Positions 14,240-20,380 of a stretch of 20,652 bases of DNA are shown piece after piece. The translations under genes and the position numbers were made by a program. The notes under the pieces are model-generated. The model saw nothing but the letters and a program-made list of their open reading frames with translations, was not told where the DNA came from and searched no databases. The DNA is from a bacterium (GTDB taxonomy: Bacteria; Patescibacteriota; Minisyncoccia; UBA9983): positions 1 to 20,652 of the forward strand of contig JAHFLR010000009.1 in NCBI GenBank assembly GCA_023244795.1, in the 5' to 3' direction. The stretch's first letter is position 1; each line of letters begins with the position of its first letter.

Positions 14240-14476
14240 ATGAAAGCTTTACACATGGTAACATTCTCGCTTTTGGTAATCGGAGGCCTAAACTGGCTTT
14301 TGACCGCCTTTAACTGGAATGTGGTCAAAATGCTCTTGGGCAGCTGGCCAACAGTAGAAATGCTTGTTTATATACTTGTAGGCCTCTCAGCTATCTACCA
14401 GGCGTTTACTCACAAGATGAGCTGCAAAATGTGCTCCACTGGCTCAATGCCGATGTCAATGCCGATGGCTAAATAA
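14240..14476 (+). CDS. DUF378 family membrane protein
   Basis: 78 residues. Two helices (about 5-24 and 40-58) enclose the family hallmark GGLNWLLTAFNWNVV, and the second ends VGLSAIYQAF, as in DUF378 (PF04070). The tail is unusual for the family: MSCKMCSTGSMPMSMPMAK has a CxxC pair and a Met/Pro/Ser repeat, which could bind a soft metal such as copper; this is inference. It is the last gene of its operon, followed by a terminator. Confidence 0.86.
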   Translation: MKALHMVTFSLLVIGGLNWLLTAFNWNVVKMLLGSWPTVEMLVYILVGLSAIYQAFTHKMSCKMCSTGSMPMSMPMAK

Positions 14477-14492
14477 TTATAGCCAACAAAAG

Positions 14493-14519
14493 ATCGCCAG
14501 GTAACGGGCGGTTTTTTGT
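14493..14519 (+). terminator. Terminator after the DUF378 gene
   Basis: ATCGCC (14493-14498) pairs with GGCGGT (14507-14512), one T-G pair, followed by TTTTTTGTT. Confidence 0.7.
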
Positions 14520-14524
14520 TGCAA

Positions 14525-14549
14525 GTAAAAACCCGCGCCGAAGCGCGGG
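14525..14549 (-). terminator. Terminator of the minus-strand 63-residue gene
   Basis: CCCGCGC (14532-14538), loop CGAA, GCGCGGG (14543-14549). On the minus strand a T run (14525-14531) follows. A second perfect hairpin, GGAGCC/GGCTCC at 14557-14572, sits between it and the stop codon. Confidence 0.85.
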
Positions 14550-14577
14550 GACAATTGGAGCCAGTCGGCTCCTGTAA

Positions 14578-14769
14578 CTATTTCTTTCCATTGAGTTTTT
14601 CCTGGCGGCGAAAAACGTTTTCTGCCGGTTTGCCGGCGCGCTCATCGCCGAAGGAAACTGCTCCGGCAGTGGGAGAGGCAACCATTTGCACTTGCACTTG
14701 GTCGTGCCGGTACTCCTGCATCCAGTCACGGGTAGCGAGAGCGGACAAAATATTGACGGTCTCCTTCAT
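14578..14769 (-). CDS. 63-residue protein of unknown function
   Basis: Starts at the ATG whose complement is 14767-14769, chosen because AAGGAGGT (complement of 14777-14784) lies seven bases upstream. A start eight codons earlier would bury that SD inside the gene. The protein begins MKETVNILSALATRDWMQEY and ends charged and basic. It has no cysteine and no membrane segment, and I do not recognise it. An N-terminal amphipathic helix (1-25) and a disordered-looking C-terminus are visible. It has its own promoter (14819-14846) divergent from the cold-shock gene, and a double hairpin behind it. It belongs to the SD-led solitary gene group. The plus-strand frame over the same DNA has no SD and is a shadow. 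Confidence 0.72.
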   Translation of the reverse strand: MKETVNILSALATRDWMQEYRHDQVQVQMVASPTAGAVSFGDERAGKPAENVFRRQEKLNGKK

Positions 14770-14818
14770 GGGGCGTACCTCCTTAAGCCACATTGGTTTT
14801 TATACAATCCAAAAAAGA

Positions 14819-14846
14819 ATTGTAAACATTATTTCTAACTTGTCAA
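14819..14846 (-). promoter_or_regulatory. Strong promoter of the 63-residue gene
   Basis: On the minus strand: perfect TTGACA (14841-14846), 16-bp spacer, TACAAT (14819-14824), five of six matches. Confidence 0.7.
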
Positions 14847-14863
14847 GGAAAGACGACTGGCAC

Positions 14864-14893
14864 TAGACAAGCGGTAATTATTATTGCTATTAT
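14864..14893 (+). promoter_or_regulatory. Promoter of the cold-shock gene
   Basis: TAGACA (14864-14869), 18-bp spacer, TATTAT (14888-14893) with TG at 14885-14886. Transcription from about 14900 would give a 45-nt leader without an SD. Confidence 0.5.
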
Positions 14894-14944
14894 AAAGAGC
14901 GACAAGAGACGGAGTCGGGTTTCTGAGTAAATTAAATTAAAACT

Positions 14945-15145
14945 ATGCAAAAAGGAACAATCAAGACGCTGAAGGAGCAGGGATTCGGTTTCATCACCCG
15001 AGAGGGCGAGACAAAGGATCTTTTCTTCCACCACAACGACTTGCAAGGTGTACAATTCAACGACCTAAAGGTCGGTGATGTCGTCACTTTCGAGGTTGAG
15101 GACGGACCGAAAGGCCCAAGCGCCAAACAAGTAACAAGAGCCTAA
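14945..15145 (+). CDS. Cold-shock domain protein (CspA family)
   Basis: 66 residues, one OB-fold cold-shock domain that binds single-stranded RNA and DNA and melts RNA structure. RNP1 is QGFGFITRE (11-19) and RNP2 is KDLFFHHND (24-32); the aromatic nucleic-acid-binding residues are present. Family length is 65-70, so it is complete. Codons are more GC-rich than in most neighbours, as expected of a highly expressed gene. It has its own promoter and a strong terminator. The next gene is a DEAD-box RNA helicase, the usual functional partner in cold adaptation and RNA remodelling. Confidence 0.95.
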   Translation: MQKGTIKTLKEQGFGFITREGETKDLFFHHNDLQGVQFNDLKVGDVVTFEVEDGPKGPSAKQVTRA

Positions 15146-15160
15146 ATTCTGTTACTAAAC

Positions 15161-15192
15161 AAAAAACCACCGCTAACCGCGGTGGTTTTTTG
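15161..15192 (+). terminator. Terminator after the cold-shock gene (near-symmetric)
   Basis: ACCACCGC pairs with GCGGTGGT around TAACC. It is flanked by AAAAAA on the left and TTTTTTG on the right, so it could act on both strands. Confidence 0.9.
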
Positions 15193-15199
15193 TTTGCTG

Positions 15200-15228
15200 T
15201 TGACATTTTAATTTAACTAGTATATAAT
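15200..15228 (+). promoter_or_regulatory. Perfect consensus promoter of the DEAD-box helicase
   Basis: TTGACA at 15200-15205, 17-bp spacer, TATAAT at 15223-15228: all 12 consensus bases at the optimal spacing. Start of transcription would be near 15235. Confidence 0.85.
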
Positions 15229-15234
15229 AGAGCT

Positions 15235-15326
15235 AATATTACGAATCTCATAGAGTTTTGCGTTAGAGGAAAGGAAAATTTCTTTTATTGTACAGAGCCC
15301 TTTGGGAGTAAAGGGTAATTTTAATT
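15235..15326 (+). promoter_or_regulatory. About 92-nt 5' leader of the helicase gene
   Basis: Between the consensus promoter and the ATG at 15327 lies a leader with a purine-rich GAGGAAAGGAAAA stretch and a CCCTTT/AAAGGG hairpin (about 15298-15315) just upstream of the start. It has no standard SD at the start codon. Long structured leaders are typical of cold-induced genes, so temperature-dependent translation is possible; this is inference. Confidence 0.45.
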
Positions 15327-16505
15327 ATGTACACAAGAAGCAATTTTAGCAGACGTCCAGTGTTTAGCAGTAGGCGCCCCCAAGATAGGCGAGTTAAGGG
15401 CCAACACATAGACATCAACAAGTTTATCAACAAAGCCGAGATTACCGAGCAGGTTGATCATTTTAAACCGGAACACATGTTTTCGGATTTTAAGATTGCC
15501 GATGTTTTAAAAAAGAACATTGTGGCCAAAGGATACACCGAGCCAACGCCCATCCAAGATAAAATCATTCCCCATGTTTTACGGGGAGAAGATGTGGTTG
15601 GCGTGGCCAATACCGGTACCGGCAAAACAGCGGCTTTTCTCATCCCTCTGATAGAAAAAGTGCTGCTCAACAATAAAGAGCAGGTATTGATAGTGGTGCC
15701 AACAAGAGAATTGGCGGTACAAATAGAAAAAGAGCTCAAGGGCTTTACCCGCGGCTCAAACATTTATTCCGTTTGCTGCGTCGGAGGCATCGGTATCGGC
15801 CCTCAGATTTCCGCCTTGCGATATTTTAATAATTTTGTAATCGGTACTCCGGGCAGGTTAAAAGACTTAATGGAGAGAAAGTTTTTAGACCTCTCCAAAT
15901 TTAACACGGTGGTTTTAGACGAAGCAGACAGAATGTTGGACATGGGCTTTATTAAAGATACTCGATTTATGCTCGCCAAGATGCCGCAAAGCAGGCACAC
16001 ACTCTTTTTCTCCGCCACTATTAACCGCGAGATAGATTATTTAATTAAGGAGTTTTTAAAAAATCCCGTTACTATTTCGGTTAAAACCCAGGACACCTCC
16101 AAAGACGTTGATCAGGATATCATAAAAATCAAACCAGGCGATCACAAATTTAATGTGCTTAACGATTTACTCAAACAATCGGGTTTTGATAAAGTCCTGA
16201 TTTTTGGCCGAACCAAGCACGGCGTAGAAAAGCTTTCTAAAATGTTGGCCTATAACGGATTTAAAGTAGATTCCATCCACGGCAATAAGGCTCACAACAA
16301 AAGGCAAAAGGCCTTGGAACTATTTAAGGCCAGTCATGTAAAAATTTTAGTGGCAACTGACGTGGCCGCCAGAGGTATCGATATCACTGGAGTAAGCCAT
16401 GTGATAAACTATGATGTACCGGCCACTTACGACGATTACGTGCACCGCATCGGCCGCACCGGCCGCGCTGGCGCAAAGGGCAAAGCTATAACTTTTATAG
16501 AGTAA
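15327..16505 (+). CDS. DEAD-box ATP-dependent RNA helicase
   Basis: 392 residues. A basic N-terminal extension of about 60 residues (RRPVFSSRRPQDRRVKG) precedes the two RecA domains. Q motif is GYTEPTPIQ (about 70-78), I ANTGTGKT, Ia PTRELAVQ, Ib TPGR, II DEAD, III SAT, IV LIFGRT, V ATDVAARGID, VI HRIGRTGRAG; all are intact. The protein stops right after the second RecA domain, without the C-terminal RNA-binding tail seen in CsdA or DbpA, so specificity probably lies in the N-terminal basic extension. It sits behind the cold-shock gene and its TAA directly abuts the ATG of an ABC-F gene, which suggests coupled translation. An RhlE-like role in ribosome assembly or RNA decay is likely. Confidence 0.96.
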   Translation: MYTRSNFSRRPVFSSRRPQDRRVKGQHIDINKFINKAEITEQVDHFKPEHMFSDFKIADVLKKNIVAKGYTEPTPIQDKIIPHVLRGEDVVGVANTGTGKTAAFLIPLIEKVLLNNKEQVLIVVPTRELAVQIEKELKGFTRGSNIYSVCCVGGIGIGPQISALRYFNNFVIGTPGRLKDLMERKFLDLSKFNTVVLDEADRMLDMGFIKDTRFMLAKMPQSRHTLFFSATINREIDYLIKEFLKNPVTISVKTQDTSKDVDQDIIKIKPGDHKFNVLNDLLKQSGFDKVLIFGRTKHGVEKLSKMLAYNGFKVDSIHGNKAHNKRQKALELFKASHVKILVATDVAARGIDITGVSHVINYDVPATYDDYVHRIGRTGRAGAKGKAITFIE

Positions 16506-17951
16506 ATGTCTAACGAAGTAATACTTAGATTTGATAAGGTGTCATTTAATTTCGGGCACAATCATCCCATCCTAAAAGAGGTAGATTTTTCCGTACGCAA
16601 CGGGATGAAGATAACACTGATGGGGCAAAACGGCTCCGGCAAAAGCACCATTTTTAAGCTGATTACTAAAGAATTGGCCCCCGAAGAGGGAGATATCCAT
16701 GCGGGGCAAAAAATCTCCATCGCCACCGCCAGACAAGTAATACCCCGCGATCAATTGGATTTATCCGTACGAGAGTTTTTTGAAAATTGTTTTGATAAAA
16801 AAACCTACGACATCGACCCACGCATAGATAAAGTGCTGGAGGTAGTAAACCTCAGGGCGCCGCATGACAGAGCGGTTAAAACTTTCTCCGGCGGGCAACA
16901 AGCGCGTTTACTTTTGGCCTCAGCTTTAATCCAAAATCCTGATTTGCTCCTTCTAGATGAGCCAACAAATAATTTAGACAAGGAGGGAATCGCCCACCTT
17001 ACCAAATTTTTAATTGATTACAAAAAAACTTGTATCGTCATTTCTCACGATGCGGAATTTTTAAATGCTTTTACACACGGAGTTTTATATTTAAATGTGC
17101 ACACCAAAACAATAGAGCAATACGCCGGTAACTATAACGACGTAGTGGCCGAGATTTCCGCCCGCATAGAAAAAGAAAACAGAAGGAACGCTCAACTCGC
17201 CAAAGAGATCCAAGAGAAAAAAGACAAGTCTAACTTTTTTGCCCATAAAGGAGGCCAAATGAGATTGGTGGCCAAAAAAATGAAAGAGAAAGCGCAAGAG
17301 CTGGAGGAGTCTATGGTAGACGTGAGGAAAGAAGATAAAACTATCCGCTCTTTTGTTATTTCCTCACAACCAGAAATAGTGGGAGAAATTTTAAACATTG
17401 CCTCTGTCGCCGTTTTTAAAGATCATAAAATGACCACTCGTAAAATTGATATCTCTCTAAAAAGAAGGGCCCACTTGCTGCTTGCCGGGCCCAACGGTAT
17501 CGGCAAAAGCACACTGCTTGAGGCGTTGGCTAACGGCAAGGCCAAAGGCAGCACGATTGCGTCGGGAGTCAGAGTTGGATATTACCGCCAAGACTTTTCT
17601 ACTCTAAATTTTGACCACACAGTTTACGAATCTCTCTACGAAGTAATGGAAAAAAAGATAGACGAAAATCTAAGAGCTACCGCCGCCGGATTTTTGCTAA
17701 ACGATATAATAAATAAAAAAATAGGCACTCTTTCGGAGGGGCAAAAGGGCCTAGTGGCCTTTACTCGCCTGGTTTTACAAAAACCCGGTCTCCTTATCTT
17801 AGACGAGCCAACCAACCATATAAACTTTAGACACATCCCAGTAATCGCTAAGGCACTCGACGCCTACGACGGCGCCATGATCCTAGTAAGCCACGTACCG
17901 GAATTTGTTAAACAAATACGAATAGACGAGATACTAGATTTGGGGAAATAG
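16506..17951 (+). CDS. ABC-F family ATPase, ribosome-associated type
   Basis: 481 residues, two ABC domains and no membrane segment. First domain: Walker A GQNGSGKST (about 39-47), signature SGGQQARL, Walker B LLLLDEPTNNLD, H-loop SHD. A lysine/glutamate-rich helical linker (about 215-275) is the position of the P-site tRNA-interaction motif in ABC-F proteins. Second domain: Walker A GPNGIGKST, signature LSEGQKG, Walker B LLILDEPTNH, H-loop SHV. The second signature departs from LSGGQ and the Asp after the switch His is missing, so the second site may be weak. Such proteins act on the ribosome (EttA, Uup, antibiotic-protection types); there is no evidence for resistance here. The start codon abuts the helicase stop. 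Confidence 0.93.
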   Translation: MSNEVILRFDKVSFNFGHNHPILKEVDFSVRNGMKITLMGQNGSGKSTIFKLITKELAPEEGDIHAGQKISIATARQVIPRDQLDLSVREFFENCFDKKTYDIDPRIDKVLEVVNLRAPHDRAVKTFSGGQQARLLLASALIQNPDLLLLDEPTNNLDKEGIAHLTKFLIDYKKTCIVISHDAEFLNAFTHGVLYLNVHTKTIEQYAGNYNDVVAEISARIEKENRRNAQLAKEIQEKKDKSNFFAHKGGQMRLVAKKMKEKAQELEESMVDVRKEDKTIRSFVISSQPEIVGEILNIASVAVFKDHKMTTRKIDISLKRRAHLLLAGPNGIGKSTLLEALANGKAKGSTIASGVRVGYYRQDFSTLNFDHTVYESLYEVMEKKIDENLRATAAGFLLNDIINKKIGTLSEGQKGLVAFTRLVLQKPGLLILDEPTNHINFRHIPVIAKALDAYDGAMILVSHVPEFVKQIRIDEILDLGK

Positions 17952-17962
17952 GTAAGCGAGTA

Positions 17963-17968
17963 TATAAT
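17963..17968 (+). promoter_or_regulatory. -10 box for leaderless transcript of the Gmad2 gene
   Basis: Perfect TATAAT at 17963-17968, six bases before the ATG at 17975. Transcription would begin at the start codon. No clear -35 or SD. Confidence 0.55.
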
Positions 17969-17974
17969 TAGTAT

Positions 17975-19057
17975 ATGAAAAAGTTTTATATTTTACTTGC
18001 AATTTTAATAGCCGCTTTCGCCGGTTGGTTTTATTTTATTAAAGAGAAGCCAACAGCAGTAGTGGGAGAAAAAGCAGTGGATCCCAAACTTGTTTCGTTT
18101 GTGGCAGATGGCAACCATTTATCGATTTTTGGAGAACCGGTTTATGGAGAGCTAAATAACGATGGCAAACAAGACGCCGGAGTCTTGCTAGTTTATAATT
18201 CTACCGGAAGTGGCACTTTTTATTACGTGGCCGCAGTTTTATCTGGTAGCAATAACAAAGGAACCAATACCATTTTGCTTGGCGACAGAATCGCCCCACA
18301 AAATATCGAGATTAAAGATGGCAAGCTAATTGCCAACTACGCCGATAGGGGGCCAAAAGACCCGATGACAGTAAAACCGTATATCGGAGTCACCAAAAGA
18401 GCTTATATAGAAAATGGATCCCTAAAAGAACTAGCCGTTTTACAAGGAAGAATCGTTTGGGGAGATGAGGTAAGAACCTTCCAGCCATGCGGGCAAGACC
18501 AGGGGTCAATAGAATCTGCATGGATAGACGGGCAATCTTTGGCCTATAAAGAAATTGGTGATTTGTACGCAAAAGCCATGCAGGGAAGCGGGCCATATTC
18601 TCCGATGTATTTTGAGATAATTGGTAAAGATGTAACGCCACCCCAAGACGGCTTTGGCGCTAACTATAAAAAGGCAATCAATATCGATCAAGTCACTGCC
18701 TCTAATGCTTTCGGCAGTTGCAAACAAAATTTAGTAGTTTTAGAAAACATAAAATCTGGTGACTATATCGACCCCAGAGCTCCACTGCATCTAACAGGCC
18801 GCGCTAGAGGAAATTGGTACTTTGAGGCCAGCTTTCCGGTGCAGATTGTAGATAGACATAACAACGTCTTAGCCAGCGGTTTTGCTAGCGCTCAGGGCGA
18901 TTGGATGACCACGGAATTTGTTCCGTTTTCTAGCGCTTTAACTTTTACCAAAGCTCCGGAAAAAAACAGCACGGGTAAAATTATATTGAAAAAAGACAAT
19001 CCCTCCGACATGAGAGCGCTTGATGATTCGCTCGAGGTAATGGTTTACTTTAAATAA
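17975..19057 (+). CDS. Membrane-anchored envelope protein with C-terminal Gmad2 domain
   Basis: 360 residues. The N-terminal helix (3-22, KFYILLAILIAAFAGWFYFI) is a signal anchor or uncleaved signal; there is no lipobox cysteine. Residues about 35-130 contain YGELNNDGKQDAGVLLVY, a calcium-type D/N-rich loop. Residues about 155-215 form a small domain opening LQGRIVWGDEVRTFQPCG and ending YFEIIGK, similar in style to the NlpE/COG3650 stress-lipoprotein domain. Residues about 255-360 are a Gmad2 domain (PF10648): GRARGNWYFEASFPVQIVD, GDWMTTEFVPF, KDNPSDMRALDDSLEVMVYF. Two cysteines (about 173 and 248) may form a disulfide. The protein should face outward. Its function is unknown. It probably has its own leaderless transcript. 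Confidence 0.82.
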   Translation: MKKFYILLAILIAAFAGWFYFIKEKPTAVVGEKAVDPKLVSFVADGNHLSIFGEPVYGELNNDGKQDAGVLLVYNSTGSGTFYYVAAVLSGSNNKGTNTILLGDRIAPQNIEIKDGKLIANYADRGPKDPMTVKPYIGVTKRAYIENGSLKELAVLQGRIVWGDEVRTFQPCGQDQGSIESAWIDGQSLAYKEIGDLYAKAMQGSGPYSPMYFEIIGKDVTPPQDGFGANYKKAINIDQVTASNAFGSCKQNLVVLENIKSGDYIDPRAPLHLTGRARGNWYFEASFPVQIVDRHNNVLASGFASAQGDWMTTEFVPFSSALTFTKAPEKNSTGKIILKKDNPSDMRALDDSLEVMVYFK

Positions 19058-19083
19058 GGAGAAGTACGCCATTTAAATTATTC

Positions 19084-19126
19084 TTAAAAATTAAACGGGG
19101 CGTCCAGTGCATACTGAACGCCCCGT
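19084..19126 (-). terminator. Terminator of the NYN-domain gene
   Basis: ACGGGGCGT (19095-19103) pairs with ACGCCCCGT (19118-19126), extended inward by CAGT/ACTG around a GCAT loop. The T-rich tract lies on the minus-strand side (19084-19094), so it serves the minus-strand gene. Confidence 0.88.
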
Positions 19127-19138
19127 GGGGACTACTGG

Positions 19139-20227
19139 TTAAAGGTGATAGACCGTAATCATCTTGCCTGAGATCTCACGCTCTTCGCTCTTGAGAAGAT
19201 CAACGGAGACAAAGGCAGAGAGCACTTTGCGCGCATCAAAAAATTTGAAGCCTCTCGGCTCCCAGAGACGATTAACGTGGCTCCAGACATCCTCGGCCAG
19301 ACGATTGAAAGTTCTCCAATCTTCCGGTGTCTTGAGGATTTCGGAAATCGCCTGCGAACAAGCGAGTACAAAGAAGTCGGCCGTCTCGGAGGTCTTGTCG
19401 TACTTGACCCGACCCTCTTTGAACCGCAAAACGGGGAGAGTAAACTTGTTACTAATGTCCATCTCCAACTTTCTTGACGCAACAGGGGAAGCGTCTTTCT
19501 TAACGCCACCCATCACGCTAATAAGAGAGGTGCATTTGGTGCTCGCGCCCATCAAACCACCGACCGAAGAGCCGGGAGTAAGAAGGTGCGCCTCTCTGCC
19601 GCTCGCCAACGCTTTTGAGCAGAACGGCTTAAAGGCCTTGGCGTCGTTTGAGGCGATAACGATGTATTTAACGTTCGGGCAATTCAAGCCAAAATTAAGA
19701 GTGTCAATCATCCTCTTGTCGGCCGCATTGGGAAGCGGAGGAGAAACAACGACCGATACGCCCTTTTGATGGCAGGCGTAAACAATCTTGATCAGCCCGT
19801 CGCTCTTGGAGGTCACGTGAACCTCTGCCCTAGCAACTTCTCCGAGCTTACGCGAGTAGTGTAGCACCGCCTCGCAAACCTCCTCAGGGTTGAGATCCAG
19901 ACTCATCGTCTGTTTGGCGGTGATGCAGATATTATCCATATCCACGACAACCACCACCAGCTTGCCCGTTACGGCTGCAGACTCCTTGGCAGAGAGCATC
20001 TCTACCGGCGCACGCAACACACGAACGTTCGCAATCTCGTTATCGGTTCGCCCGATCTCGATATTGCCGCTCTCTTCGAGCAACTTAAGAAATCTGGAAA
20101 TTGCGTCGGGCTTAAGGCCCATCTCGCCAAGAAGAAGTGTCGGCAACCTAACCAAACCGGAGGAAGACCCCCAGCCAGTTAGCCACCCAAGAACTGTAGA
20201 GACTTTTACATATCCACGTTTCGTCAC
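19139..20227 (-). CDS. NYN-domain (PIN-like) protein with N-terminal winged-helix-like region
   Basis: 362 residues with a GTG start, fixed by GGGAGGGGG (complement of 20234-20242) six bases upstream. Residues 1-75 look like a winged helix: a helix-turn-helix with GLKPDAISRFLKLLEESGNIEI. The NYN domain spans about 88-220: VVVVVDMDNI (D96, D98, N99), NAADKRMID (D170, D175) and IASNDAKAF (N194, D195) give the acidic cluster of NYN/PIN-type nucleases. The C-terminal 120 residues are unrecognised, possibly another helical binding domain. RNA cleavage or processing is the family expectation; activity is inferred. It is solitary, SD-led and GC-richer than its neighbours, with its own promoter and terminator. 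The plus-strand frame over it lacks an SD. Confidence 0.82.
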   Translation of the reverse strand: MTKRGYVKVSTVLGWLTGWGSSSGLVRLPTLLLGEMGLKPDAISRFLKLLEESGNIEIGRTDNEIANVRVLRAPVEMLSAKESAAVTGKLVVVVVDMDNICITAKQTMSLDLNPEEVCEAVLHYSRKLGEVARAEVHVTSKSDGLIKIVYACHQKGVSVVVSPPLPNAADKRMIDTLNFGLNCPNVKYIVIASNDAKAFKPFCSKALASGREAHLLTPGSSVGGLMGASTKCTSLISVMGGVKKDASPVASRKLEMDISNKFTLPVLRFKEGRVKYDKTSETADFFVLACSQAISEILKTPEDWRTFNRLAEDVWSHVNRLWEPRGFKFFDARKVLSAFVSVDLLKSEEREISGKMITVYHL

Positions 20228-20267
20228 AACAAACCCCCTCCCGTTTCTTAGTGTCTATTTCGTTTAA

Positions 20268-20295
20268 CCTATATAAATTACAAAATTCGTTCCAA
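20268..20295 (-). promoter_or_regulatory. Possible promoter of the NYN gene
   Basis: On the minus strand: TTGGAA (20290-20295), 16-bp spacer, TATAGG (20268-20273). Both hexamers are only partial matches. Confidence 0.35.
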
Positions 20296-20368
20296 TTAAT
20301 TCTTACCACAAATATAGCGGTCTGTAAAGTAGCGGCGTCTGCCCACTTTAAAAACAAAAAAACTGTAA

Positions 20369-20374
20369 TATAAT
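20369..20374 (+). promoter_or_regulatory. -10 box for leaderless Nudix transcript
   Basis: Perfect TATAAT at 20369-20374, six bases before the ATG at 20381; the same spacing as at glmS and the Gmad2 gene. Confidence 0.55.
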
Positions 20375-20380
20375 GTATTT

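Noticed and set aside
14516..14866. 116-codon plus-strand open frame
   Set aside because: It runs through a terminator and antisense to the SD-led 63-residue gene, with no SD or promoter of its own.
19164..19769. 201-codon plus-strand open frame over the NYN gene
   Set aside because: No SD, serine/arginine-rich shadow composition, and antisense to a gene with clear NYN motifs.
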